Shown piece after piece: positions 55,499 through 64,000 of a stretch of 64,000 nucleotides of DNA; position 1 is the first letter of the stretch; the number at the start of each line of letters is the position of its first letter. A program made the translations under genes and the position numbers. Below the pieces are notes generated by a model. The model was not told the DNA's origin. It saw only the letters and a program-made list of their open reading frames with translations, and searched no databases. Source of the stretch: Acidimicrobiales bacterium (lineage in GTDB: Bacteria > Actinomycetota > Acidimicrobiia > Acidimicrobiales > Poriferisodalaceae). The DNA lies in the NCBI GenBank assembly GCA_009843525.1, contig VYDH01000030.1:62001-126000 (forward strand). Direction: 5' to 3'.

Positions 55499-58400
55499 GC
55501 GCTCTCACGATCCTCGAACTCAAAGCCTGCCAAGGTGTCAAGTGCCTTCGTGATTCGTTGTGGCTCGCTCGCGTCGCCAGCCTTAGACAGATCTGACTCC
55601 GGGCCAGGTGCGCGATGCGCTCCGATGGGCCAACCGCCTAGGGCTTCGATGATGTCGTCGATCTGCTGCGTAATGCGCGGTGTCTCAGCCAGGGCGGCGC
55701 AGATGCGCTGGTAGGTCTGAATGTCCTCGAAATCAAGTACGCGTCCCTTGCGGTCCTGAAGCCACTTCTTCGCTGGCTGGTACCCGCCGATGGTGAGCTG
55801 CCAAGTCTGTGGCGATACGCCTTCGAAGTGCTGGTCGGGATTGATCCAGACGCGACCGGGGGTGTCCTCGGATGGCTCGCTGTAGCGGACTCGTTCGACT
55901 TCGCGGGAGCCGTCGATTGTGAACGCGGGCACTTCATCGCCGTGTGCTGTCATCAAGTGCAACGACGTGAGCTGTGCACCGATCTGGGCGAGCTGCGCAA
56001 ACTGGGCATGACCGGTCGGAACCGGAATGTGAGGAAAGTCTGATCGGAGGAAATCGGCGTACCTGCGCCGGTATTGCGGGCTGTGGAGCACGGCGTAGAT
56101 GTAGTGGAAGACGTCTTCGGGTCCGAACGCCGACTTGAGGTCGCCTTGCCCGCCTGAGCCAGCACGTAGCGCTGTCGCCGTCGAGATGGCATCGATGAAT
56201 TCGGGCGCGAGATTCGGCGTCCGATCCAGGACGCCGAGATCCAGCGCGTCGTCGTCCGTTGGATAGAGGTAAAGCGGAAACAGACAATTCCCGCCACGTC
56301 GAAAGAGGTTGAAGTCCGTTGGCACACTCGCCGCTATCGCAATGTCCCAGTCCTCCGAGCCGATCACATTCCCTGCCCGACCGACGCACAATCCGACGTT
56401 GGGCCCGGCCAGCATGTGGTGCATGACGCGTTCCCGGCGGTGGACAGCCACATTGCGGTCGAACACGGTCGCCCGTACGTCGAATGGTCGGTACAGGAGG
56501 CGTTCGACCTTTGTGCGCCATGCCTGGTCTGTCAGCTCAGCCTTGGCGCGTCCGTATTTCCACTGGTCCTGCTTGCAGAGTCGCCAGAGTTGACGGGCGT
56601 CCTCTTCAGTCTCGGTCGCAAGGAATCTCTCGATCTTCCCGATTGCGTCTTCCGCATCCCACGACACAGCGAACTGGTCGTGCGTAGTCACGATCCCAGG
56701 CGCAGGGTCGCCGTTGAGGCAGAAGATTGACGGAATTGACCAGCCAGCTTCATATTCGGCTGCCAACTCGTAGTCGCGTGGCGTGAAGAAGTAGTCAGGA
56801 CTGCGGGGCGAGAGTTCGCTCCAATCAGTTGTCACCAGGCTGTTCTCAGCGAGCCATGAGTACTTCCCCGACCTGAGGTCACCCCGGTCTCCCCAGAGGT
56901 CGGCATGGCGAACGCTCGCAAGGTCTTCACCCCTACCGCCGTGCTTGACGAAGATGCCGATCGCCACGCCTTGCTGGATGTCGAAAACGTTCTGATCCCG
57001 GCCACCACCAGGGGAGCGCTCCTTGCGCTTCGAGTTCCCGTGCAGATCGAGCAGCCAGATCTCGTCGAACGTTTCCAGAAGCGATTTTCGCATTCCCCGG
57101 AATGTGGGGTTGTCGAGGTAGCTGTGATTGGTCACGAAGCCCAGAACGCCCTCGCCCGTCTGGCTGATGCGCCACTGTGCGAACCGGATGAACTTCACAT
57201 AGTCGTCGCTCAACCACTTGGCTTGACCAGGTTTCGCCAGTCCGGCCACGCCTTTCTTGTATTCGTCGACCAATCCGGTGATCCACTTGCCTTTGTTGGC
57301 TGAGTGCCCGGAGTAAGGCGGGTTGCCGATGACCACCATGACTGGATGGTCGCGCTTGACAGCATCGGCCTCGCGGGCCTCCCGGACGATCTCGGCAGCA
57401 AACATCGGGCCGCTTGCGTCCTCGTGGGCCTCGGTGAGGGAGTTCGTCAGAAATACGCCCAAGCGCTCACCATCCCCCAGCGTGTACTGCTCGGCGTCGC
57501 CGCTGATCTCCATGGCGAGCTTGAGATGGCAGATGGTGTAGGCCGCCATCAGCAGTTCGAAGCCGAACAAGCGGGGCAGCAAATGCTCGGGCACGTATGA
57601 GCCCCATGCGCCAGCAAGCCCCCGCGTAGTCAGGTCGTCGCGGATATGCGACACGACCTCGCGCAGGAATGTGCCGGTTCCCGCTGCCGGGTCGAGCACC
57701 AACACCCGCGGGAGCGTGCGCGTCGGCCCGTCGTCGGCGACGATGTCCACGGTGGCTGTATCGGCGAGACCGTCAGTCAGTCCGAATCTGTCGCGCAACA
57801 CCCAATCGACGCTGCGGACGATGTAGGAAACCACCGGTTCAGGCGTGTAGTAGACGCCACGCAGCTCGCGCAGGCGCGGGTCGTATGCGGCAAGGAAATC
57901 CTCGTAGAAGTGGACGATCGGATCTTCCTGGCGCGTGGCCGTTCCGAAACCCTCAAGGACAGCGGCCATGTCGGCTCGCGCGAGCAGCAGCGCCAAGTCG
58001 TCGATGATCCAGGCGATGCGGCTGTCAGCGTTTGGTCCGGCGATCTGCACGAATACATCGCGCAGGAAGGGCGTGGTATCGGCGAAGACGGCCGACTGGC
58101 GATTGAACGTCTGGGCCGATCCGAAGTGCAGGCATCTAGCGGCGAAGAGACCGTACGCCGCCGTCTGCGCCTGCAGGTCTGCAAAATCCTCGACGCTCAG
58201 ATCGTTGATCAGCACCTCTCGGTAGCTCGCGAGCAGTCCCGCTAGCGCAGGAGCGTTGTCGGCGTCCTCAGCCAAGACCTGTTCGATTGCGTTGCGCAGC
58301 AGACGCGTCTTGGAGGCCATGCGCCGAGCAAGATCCGCTGAATCCCCGACGACAGGGATCTGAGCGTCGTAGAAGTTGGCAAGCAGCTCGCGTACGGCCT

Positions 58401-58803
58401 CGTCACCACCCGTCTCGGTGACTAGGCGTCCAGCGTTGTCGAACCGTCCGAGTCTCGCCTCGGCCCGCAGTTCGCCGTCGACGTACCAGCGGAACTGCAA
58501 ATAGTCAGTGAGGATGAGGTTGGGCAGCGCGTTGCGGTAGCGCTTGATCTGCTCGCTCTCTTCCTCGGTATGCAGGTTTGTGCCGACGTCCTTGCACTCG
58601 ATATGGCCGATGGGAACCTGGCGTAGTTCGACGATGAAATCGGGAGCGCCATAATCCGCTTGCGTCGGTTCGTTGATCGCCTCGACATCGCTGCCGCCTA
58701 GATCGGTCAGCAATTGCTGGAGGGCAGGACGGTAGCTGTGCTCAGTTGCCTGCCCAGTGCCGCGTGTCGCACGAATGGACTTCCGGTAATCGGCAATCGA
58801 CAC
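55489..58803 (-). CDS. Single-chain restriction-modification enzyme (N6-adenine MTase with PD-(D/E)xK domain, type IIG-like)
   Basis: A 1104-residue protein. The N-terminal nuclease motif is PDFIVEL...IECK (Pro54-Asp55, Glu69, Lys71). A helical coupler follows, then N6-adenine methyltransferase motif I LDPAAGTGTFLREV near residue 368 and catalytic NPPYSG near 492. The C-terminal half is probably the target-recognition region (FKVWINPD-like repeats are not evident). No helicase domain is present, unlike type ISP enzymes, so a type IIG/IIL layout fits best. It lies in the lhr-flanked island. Confidence 0.88.
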   Translation of the reverse strand: MSIADYRKSIRATRGTGQATEHSYRPALQQLLTDLGGSDVEAINEPTQADYGAPDFIVELRQVPIGHIECKDVGTNLHTEEESEQIKRYRNALPNLILTDYLQFRWYVDGELRAEARLGRFDNAGRLVTETGGDEAVRELLANFYDAQIPVVGDSADLARRMASKTRLLRNAIEQVLAEDADNAPALAGLLASYREVLINDLSVEDFADLQAQTAAYGLFAARCLHFGSAQTFNRQSAVFADTTPFLRDVFVQIAGPNADSRIAWIIDDLALLLARADMAAVLEGFGTATRQEDPIVHFYEDFLAAYDPRLRELRGVYYTPEPVVSYIVRSVDWVLRDRFGLTDGLADTATVDIVADDGPTRTLPRVLVLDPAAGTGTFLREVVSHIRDDLTTRGLAGAWGSYVPEHLLPRLFGFELLMAAYTICHLKLAMEISGDAEQYTLGDGERLGVFLTNSLTEAHEDASGPMFAAEIVREAREADAVKRDHPVMVVIGNPPYSGHSANKGKWITGLVDEYKKGVAGLAKPGQAKWLSDDYVKFIRFAQWRISQTGEGVLGFVTNHSYLDNPTFRGMRKSLLETFDEIWLLDLHGNSKRKERSPGGGRDQNVFDIQQGVAIGIFVKHGGRGEDLASVRHADLWGDRGDLRSGKYSWLAENSLVTTDWSELSPRSPDYFFTPRDYELAAEYEAGWSIPSIFCLNGDPAPGIVTTHDQFAVSWDAEDAIGKIERFLATETEEDARQLWRLCKQDQWKYGRAKAELTDQAWRTKVERLLYRPFDVRATVFDRNVAVHRRERVMHHMLAGPNVGLCVGRAGNVIGSEDWDIAIAASVPTDFNLFRRGGNCLFPLYLYPTDDDALDLGVLDRTPNLAPEFIDAISTATALRAGSGGQGDLKSAFGPEDVFHYIYAVLHSPQYRRRYADFLRSDFPHIPVPTGHAQFAQLAQIGAQLTSLHLMTAHGDEVPAFTIDGSREVERVRYSEPSEDTPGRVWINPDQHFEGVSPQTWQLTIGGYQPAKKWLQDRKGRVLDFEDIQTYQRICAALAETPRITQQIDDIIEALGGWPIGAHRAPGPESDLSKAGDASEPQRITKALDTLAGFEFEDRESAWR

Positions 58804-58871
58804 GGAACGCTCCTCGGTCTCTCGACTGGATGGCGCGAGTCTCGACTCAGGGTGTCACATCTTCACTGCGA

Positions 58872-58902
58872 TCACCCCCGGCTACCGGGGTCCCACCCTG
58901 CG
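58872..58902 (+). repeat. Direct repeat right copy (second lhr 3' end)
   Basis: This stretch translates as TPGYRGPTLR and is followed by Thr and a TGA, like the true lhr end, but has no gene in front of it. It differs from the left copy only at synonymous third positions. Confidence 0.9.
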
Positions 58903-58984
58903 AACCTGAGAAAAACCTGAACGTGAGCAGAGGCCGGGCATGCGTAGAGTTGCGCGCTGGCCGGCTACCCCTCTGGGAGGCTCT

Positions 58985-59743
58985 GTGTCCGATTCAGCGA
59001 CTGTCGCGGCTCCACCCACGCATGCAGCGGCGAGAGCCGTCGCCGCTACCAAGATCTATGGCTCGGGCGACACTGCGGTGCGCGCACTCGACGCCATCGA
59101 CGTGACGTTCGAGCAAGGACAGTTCACCGCCATCATGGGGCCGTCGGGCTCGGGCAAGTCCACCCTCATGCACTGCATGGCGGGACTGGACCGGGTCACC
59201 GAGGGGCAGGTGCTCATCGGCGAGATCGACCTGTCCACCCTGTCCGAACGCGATCTCACGCTGCTGCGCCGCGACAACGTGGGGTTCGTGTTCCAAGCGT
59301 TCAACCTGGTCCCCACGCTGACCGCCATCGAGAACATCATGCTGCCGATGGACCTCGCCGGCAGCGCGGGCGACACCGACTGGGTCGACGAGGTGGTCAG
59401 CGCCACCGGCCTGGCCGACCGCCTCAAGCACCGGCCCAGCGAGCTGTCGGGTGGCCAGCAGCAGCGCGTGGCGGTGGCACGGGCGCTGGCCGGCCAGCCG
59501 CAGGTGATCTTCGCCGACGAGCCCACCGGCAATGTCGATCTCAACACGGGCGCGGAGATCCTGGGCTTCATTCGCAACGCCGTGGACGAGATGGGTCAGA
59601 CCATCGTGATGGTGACTCATGACGCGATGGCAGCATCGTACGCGGACCGGGTGGTGTTCCTCGTGGACGGCAAGATCGTCGACGAGCTCGTCGATCCCAC
59701 ACCCGAGCGCATCCGCGCACACATGAACCAGCTCGGCGCCTGA
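58985..59743 (+). CDS. ABC transporter ATP-binding protein (MacB/LolD type)
   Basis: A 252-residue ATPase. Walker A GPSGSGKST at 52-60, Q-loop VFQAFNLVPTLTAIEN, signature LSGGQQQRVAVARALA, Walker B VIFADEPTGNVD and the H-loop in VMVTHD are complete. GTG 58985 is chosen because GGAGG lies 4 nt upstream. It pairs with the two FtsX-type permeases that follow. Confidence 0.93.
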   Translation: MSDSATVAAPPTHAAARAVAATKIYGSGDTAVRALDAIDVTFEQGQFTAIMGPSGSGKSTLMHCMAGLDRVTEGQVLIGEIDLSTLSERDLTLLRRDNVGFVFQAFNLVPTLTAIENIMLPMDLAGSAGDTDWVDEVVSATGLADRLKHRPSELSGGQQQRVAVARALAGQPQVIFADEPTGNVDLNTGAEILGFIRNAVDEMGQTIVMVTHDAMAASYADRVVFLVDGKIVDELVDPTPERIRAHMNQLGA

Positions 59744-59746
59744 TAC

Positions 59747-62329
59747 ATGCTGCGACTCGGCATCAAGTCGCTGCTCGCGCACAAGGTCCGCTTTGCGCTC
59801 ACCGCGAGCACCATCGTCATCGGTGTGGCCTTCGTGGTGGCCGCGTTCGTGACGGCCGACTCGCTGCGTTCGGGCTTCGATCAGCTCGCTGAGGACATCA
59901 ACACCGGCACCGACTACACGGTGCGCGGCGAGCTGCCGTTCGGCGAGATCACCGAAGCCGTGGCGCCCGCCGTGCCCGCTGACCTCGTCGACGACATCGC
60001 CGCGGTGGACGGCGTCGAGATCGCCAAGGGCGGGCTGTTCGTGGACGGTGTGATCCCGGTGGACGGCAGCGGCGAAGCCGTCACCACCTTCGGCCCGCCG
60101 GTGGCCGGCACGAACTGGCTCGAAGACGAGTCGCTGTCGCAGTTCTACCTGATGGAGGGCCGCTGGCCGGTGGGCGGCGGCGAGTTCGCCATCGACATCA
60201 CCACGTTCGAAGACGACGGCTACGACTTCGAGCTCGGCGGCACGTACCAGGTGGTGACACCCACCGGACCGCGTGAGTTCACCCTGACGGGCGCAGCGCA
60301 GTTCGGCTTCCCCGAGAACGCCGGCGTCGGCGCCATCTTCTCGCTGTTCGACACGGAAACCGCCCAGGAAGTGCTGGGCTACCCCGGCGAGTTCACCGTG
60401 ATCAGCGTGCGGGCCGAGGCAGGGGCCGACATCGCCGAGCTGCAGACCCGTATCGAAGCCGTGCTGCCCGACGGCGTCGAAGTGATCACCGCGGCCGACT
60501 CCGAAGAGGAGTTCAGCGACGCCACCGAGACCTTCATCGGGCCGTTCCAGACCATCCTGCTGGTGTTCGCGTTCATCGTGCTGTTCGTGAGCATGTTCAT
60601 CATCTCCAACACGTTCAACATCGTGCTGGGCCAGCGTGTGCGCGAGCTCTCGCTGCTGCGGGCGGTCGGCGCCACACCTCAGCAGGTGCGCCGTTCGGTG
60701 CTGACCGAGTCGGCGATCATCGGCATCGTCGCCTCGGTGGCCGGGCTGGGTCTGGGCATGCTGGGCGCGCTCGGGATCAAGGCCTTGTTCAACGCGCTCG
60801 GGGCGTCGCTGCCCGAAGGCTCGCTGCCGCTCACGCTGCGCACCGTGCTGTGGGCCGTGGCGGTGGGTGTGGGCTTCACCGTGCTGGCCTCGCTGGTGCC
60901 CGCCATCAAGGCCTCGCGCATCTCGCCCGTGGCGGGCCTGTCGGAGGGCACCACCAGCGACGAGCGAGCAAGCCTCGGCTGGAAGCGACTGGCCAGCGGC
61001 GGGGTGCTGCTGGCCATCGGTCTGGTGCTGACGGGTCTCGGCCTGTTCGGCGACTTCGACGGCGCGACGCCGCAGCTCAGCACACTGGGCGCCGGCGCCG
61101 CGATCACCTTCGTGGCAGTGTCGGTGCTCAGCCCGCTGGTGGCCAGATCGGTGGTGTCGCTGCTGGCGCGGCCGCTGGTGTGGATCATGCCGATCTCGGG
61201 TCGGCTGGCCCGAGCGAACGCTGCCCGCAACCCCCGGCGCACCTCCGCCACTGCGGTGGCGCTCACGATCGGCCTGGCCCTGGTGACCATGGTGTCGATC
61301 GTGGGCCAGTCGCTCAAGGTGTCGTTCGGCAACCGCCTGGCCACTGCGTTCACTGCCGATTTCATCGTGACCGTCGACACGCAGGCCGGGCTGCCGAAAA
61401 CGCTCAGCACTGACATCCAGGCGGCTGGCATCGGCACGCCGGTGGGTTTCGATTTCGATCTCGTCCAGATCGAGACCAGCAGCACTGAAGCCCAGACCAC
61501 GGTGGTCCAGACCACGCTCACCGCAGCCCGTGTCAGCGATCTCGACGCCGTCATCAATATCGACGTGGTCGAGGGCAGCTTGGACGGCTTCGATCCCCAG
61601 CGCGGGCTGCTGATACACAGCGACGTCGCCGGAGATGAGGGCCTCGCGCTCGGCGATCAGGTCGACCTGACCTTCGTCAGCGGAGACCGTGTCACGGTCA
61701 ATGTCACTGCCATCTTCGAGGGCAGCGGATTCTGGAGCAACTGGTTCATCGACAGTGCGCTGCACTCCCAGGTGGCGACCACCGCGTTCGACGACATCGT
61801 GATGGTGCAATCGGCGATCGACGACCCCGAGGCGGCTCGCGCGGCCATCGACGAGGTGCTGACCGCCTACCCGCAGGCGGTGCTCGAAGACCGTCAGGAA
61901 TTCCAGGAGAGCATCGAATCGAACCTCAATACCGTGCTCGTGCTGGTGAATGTGTTCCTGGGCTTCGCCCTGCTGATCGCGCTGGTCGGCATCGTGAACA
62001 CGCTGACGCTGTCGGTGTTCGAGCGCATCCGCGAGATCGGGCTGCTGCGGGCGGTCGGCATGACCCGCCGCCAGATGCGGCGCATGATCCGCTGGGAGGC
62101 TGCGGCTGTCTCGCTGTACGGCGCCGTCGTGGGCGTGGTGCTGGGCGGGGCGTTCGGGCTGGCTACCTCGGCGGCGATCCCCGAGGACATCATCGACACC
62201 ATCTCGATTCCGGCCGCACAGCTCGTGTTCTTCCTGGTCATCTCGGTGGCATTCGGGTTGATCGCAGCACTGTTCCCCGCATTCCGGGCGAGCCGGATGA
62301 ACGTGCTCGACGCCATCGCGGACGAGTAG
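59747..62329 (+). CDS. ABC transporter permease with duplicated FtsX domains
   Basis: An 860-residue permease. The first membrane helix (residues 15-35) is followed by a periplasmic MacB_PCD-like domain and an FtsX block of three helices near residues 270-400. A second periplasmic part and a second FtsX block lie near 725-855. This layout is typical of actinobacterial MacB-like exporters of lipoproteins or peptides. It starts 3 nt after the ATPase stop. Confidence 0.9.
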   Translation: MLRLGIKSLLAHKVRFALTASTIVIGVAFVVAAFVTADSLRSGFDQLAEDINTGTDYTVRGELPFGEITEAVAPAVPADLVDDIAAVDGVEIAKGGLFVDGVIPVDGSGEAVTTFGPPVAGTNWLEDESLSQFYLMEGRWPVGGGEFAIDITTFEDDGYDFELGGTYQVVTPTGPREFTLTGAAQFGFPENAGVGAIFSLFDTETAQEVLGYPGEFTVISVRAEAGADIAELQTRIEAVLPDGVEVITAADSEEEFSDATETFIGPFQTILLVFAFIVLFVSMFIISNTFNIVLGQRVRELSLLRAVGATPQQVRRSVLTESAIIGIVASVAGLGLGMLGALGIKALFNALGASLPEGSLPLTLRTVLWAVAVGVGFTVLASLVPAIKASRISPVAGLSEGTTSDERASLGWKRLASGGVLLAIGLVLTGLGLFGDFDGATPQLSTLGAGAAITFVAVSVLSPLVARSVVSLLARPLVWIMPISGRLARANAARNPRRTSATAVALTIGLALVTMVSIVGQSLKVSFGNRLATAFTADFIVTVDTQAGLPKTLSTDIQAAGIGTPVGFDFDLVQIETSSTEAQTTVVQTTLTAARVSDLDAVINIDVVEGSLDGFDPQRGLLIHSDVAGDEGLALGDQVDLTFVSGDRVTVNVTAIFEGSGFWSNWFIDSALHSQVATTAFDDIVMVQSAIDDPEAARAAIDEVLTAYPQAVLEDRQEFQESIESNLNTVLVLVNVFLGFALLIALVGIVNTLTLSVFERIREIGLLRAVGMTRRQMRRMIRWEAAAVSLYGAVVGVVLGGAFGLATSAAIPEDIIDTISIPAAQLVFFLVISVAFGLIAALFPAFRASRMNVLDAIADE

Positions 62330-62347
62330 CGCGAGGCAGGTGAAGCA

Positions 62348-64000
62348 GTGCTGAAGCTTGCCCTGCGGAACCTTCTCGACAAGAAGATCCGCTTCGCGCT
62401 CACGACGCTGTCGGTGGTGATCGGCGTGACGTTCGTGGTGGGGACGTTCGCGCTCACCGACAGCCTGCGCTCAACGTTCGGCGACCTGGCGGAAGACATC
62501 GCCGGCGAGACCGACCTGACCGTCAGAGCCGCGCAGCAGGTCGGCGGCGAGACCGACCGCCCGACAATCCCAGACTCGCTGCTCGACGACGTCGCTGCGA
62601 TCGACGGGGTGGTCGAGGCATCCGGCACGGTGCAGGCGCGCAACGTCGTCATCGTGGACGGCGAGGGCAACGCCATCCGGCCGCAGGGCCCTCCGGCGCT
62701 GGGGATGAACTACTCATCCCGGGTGTTCTTCGTCATCGACGGTCGTGCGCCAGACGGGCCCGGCGAGTTCGTCGTGGACGCGACGACGGCGACCGGCAAC
62801 AACCTCGAAGTCGGCCAGACCTACACCGTGAACGGGCCGGTGCGCTCGCAGCCCTTCGAACTGGTCGGCATCTTCAACTTCGGGTCGCCCGACACCAACA
62901 CCAGCCTCGGGCAGACGATGTCGGTGTTCGACAACAACACGGCGCAGCAGTTCCTGGGCTTCGGCGACCGGCTCATGGAGATCCGGGTGCTCGTCGACGG
63001 CGATGTCGAAGAGGTCCAGTCGGCCATCGCGGCGCTGGGTCATGAGTACGAGGTGATCACCCAGGAGACCGCCGCTGCCGAGCAGTCCGAGCAGTTCCAG
63101 AGCGTCCTCAACGTGTTCACCTCGATCCTGCTGGTGTTCGCCTTCATCGCAGTGTTCGTGTCGGCGTTCATCATCAACAACACGTTCCAGATTGTGGTGA
63201 CTCAACGCGTGCGCGAGATCGGGCTGTGGCGGGCCATCGGCGTCACGCCCAAGCAGGTGTCGCGCTCGATTGTCGTCGAATCGGCCGTGGTGGGATTGCT
63301 CAGCACGGCGATCGGCATTGCCGTCGGCATGGCGGTGAGCGTGCTGATGCGGGCGATCATCCGTGCGAGCGGTTTCGGTTTGCCCTCGGGGCCGCTGGTG
63401 CTGCGGCCTCGCACGGTGATCCTGGCGTTGGTGATCGGGCTGGGCGTCACGATGGTGGCCTCGATCGTGCCGGCGATGCGGGCGCGTCGCATCACGCCGG
63501 TCGCCGCGCTGGCGCATGACTACCGCATCGAACGCAGCGGGTGGCGCATGCGGGTCGCCGTGGGGGGCGCCGTCACCGCGCTGGGCGTGGCGTGTCTGGC
63601 GCTGGGCATGGCCGGGGTGGGCAGCGCTGCAACGGTGCTGGCGTTGACCGGCGTCGGCGCGCTCGTCACCTTTGTGGGCATCAACGTCAGCAGCCCGGCA
63701 ATCGCACGGCCGGTTGTGCGCGTCCTGGGGCGCCCCATCCAGGCCCTGTTCGGGATGCCCGGCAAGCTCGCACGCGAGAACGCAGCCCGCAACCCCCGGC
63801 GCACTGCGTCCACTGCGGGGGCGCTCATGATCGGCGTCACGCTGATGGCGACCACAGCGGTGGTCGGCGCGTCGGTGAGGAACTCGGTGTCTGATGCGCT
63901 GACCGATGCGGTGAGTGCCGACTACTTCATTCGCAGCGAGGGTTCGCAGTTCGACCCGGCGACCGGATTCCCGGCACAGGTCATGGACGACCTGGGCGAT
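62348..64000 (+). CDS. Second FtsX-type ABC transporter permease, cut by window edge
   Basis: An open frame from GTG 62348 to the window end (551 codons, no stop). The start is VLKLALRNLLDKKIRFALT, followed by a MacB_PCD-like domain and an FtsX block (VTQRVREIGLWRAIGVTPKQV). The segment ARENAARNPRRTASTAGALM parallels one in the upstream permease (NAARNPRRTSATAVALT), so the two genes are paralogues from duplication. The C-terminal part lies outside the window. Confidence 0.88.
   Translation, partial: MLKLALRNLLDKKIRFALTTLSVVIGVTFVVGTFALTDSLRSTFGDLAEDIAGETDLTVRAAQQVGGETDRPTIPDSLLDDVAAIDGVVEASGTVQARNVVIVDGEGNAIRPQGPPALGMNYSSRVFFVIDGRAPDGPGEFVVDATTATGNNLEVGQTYTVNGPVRSQPFELVGIFNFGSPDTNTSLGQTMSVFDNNTAQQFLGFGDRLMEIRVLVDGDVEEVQSAIAALGHEYEVITQETAAAEQSEQFQSVLNVFTSILLVFAFIAVFVSAFIINNTFQIVVTQRVREIGLWRAIGVTPKQVSRSIVVESAVVGLLSTAIGIAVGMAVSVLMRAIIRASGFGLPSGPLVLRPRTVILALVIGLGVTMVASIVPAMRARRITPVAALAHDYRIERSGWRMRVAVGGAVTALGVACLALGMAGVGSAATVLALTGVGALVTFVGINVSSPAIARPVVRVLGRPIQALFGMPGKLARENAARNPRRTASTAGALMIGVTLMATTAVVGASVRNSVSDALTDAVSADYFIRSEGSQFDPATGFPAQVMDDLGD

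Larger units (their letters stand above)
53801..58902. mobile_element. Putative inserted island: toxin-antitoxin, PIN toxin, restriction-modification
   Basis: About 5.1 kb bounded by two copies of the lhr 3' end. It carries only accessory genes on both strands, including a decayed one. No integrase, transposase or IS end is visible, so entry by homologous recombination with a donor lhr allele, or integrase loss, are both possible. Confidence 0.65.

Noticed and set aside
53801..58902. Integrase or transposase carrying the second island
   Set aside because: No recombinase motif (tyrosine, serine or DDE type) was found on either strand.
58994..61810. Very long minus-strand frame (938 codons) opposite the ABC transporter genes
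   Set aside because: His/Arg/Gln-rich composition typical of antisense frames; both plus-strand genes have full motif sets.

Overview
The window is high-GC, densely packed DNA with frequent ATGA/GTGA stop-start overlaps and GTG starts. It carries ClpC with a UVR domain, a CIRCE-controlled groEL, HemQ-type haem genes, an actinobacterial HelD-like protein, GlnD and an MEP-pathway ispD-ispF pair. This fits an actinobacterium, and the style is most like Acidimicrobiia (an inference from gene content; no 16S rRNA gene is present).

Layout. 1-5064: folP (cut by the window edge) and a long-chain polyprenyl diphosphate synthase on the minus strand, diverging from clpC and a small lipoprotein gene. 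5065-13118: an accessory block. It begins with a nested inverted repeat, then carries a tightly coupled cassette: a PP-loop (PAPS-reductase-like) protein, a GHKL/HSP90-like ATPase, two unrecognised proteins, and a DUF262 protein with a C-terminal HNH motif. A structured non-coding stretch follows, containing what looks like a circularly permuted tRNA, and then a DUF433/DUF5615 toxin-antitoxin pair. 13207-15476: ispD, ispF, rlmB and a normal tRNA-Thr(UGU). 15504-23725: a catabolic group (zinc-type oxidoreductase, dimethylglycine/sarcosine-dehydrogenase-like flavoprotein, HisC-like aminotransferase, Rieske oxygenase, MmgE/PrpD, ribokinase-family kinase). 23849-28983: upp, a LytR_C protein, glycerate kinase, CIRCE-groEL, fdhD. 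28993-35326: hemQ, a long acyl-CoA dehydrogenase, larE, a small protein and glnD. 35389-41733: PAC2, GNAT, DoxX, GtrA and a surface-polysaccharide-like set (two methyltransferases, a toroid-fold protein, a GT4 glycosyltransferase). 41905-48511: hemE, a protoporphyrinogen/coproporphyrinogen oxidase, lnt, a HelD-like protein and a CDGSH protein. 48756-53807: the large helicase Lhr.

53801-58902 is a second accessory block: an antitoxin/DUF5615 pair, a decayed minus-strand gene, a VapC-like PIN toxin and a one-polypeptide restriction-modification enzyme. It is bracketed by two copies of the 3' end of lhr that differ only at synonymous positions. From 58985 to the window end there is a MacB/FtsX-type ABC exporter (ATPase plus two permeases, the second cut by the edge).

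The most interesting items are the 5378-12180 cassette, which pairs a PP-loop enzyme with an SspE/GmrSD-like nuclease and has the build of an undescribed defence or DNA-modification system; the permuted tRNA-like element just downstream of it; the lhr-tail direct repeats around the restriction island; and a dispersed palindrome present twice whose stems differ by compensating changes.
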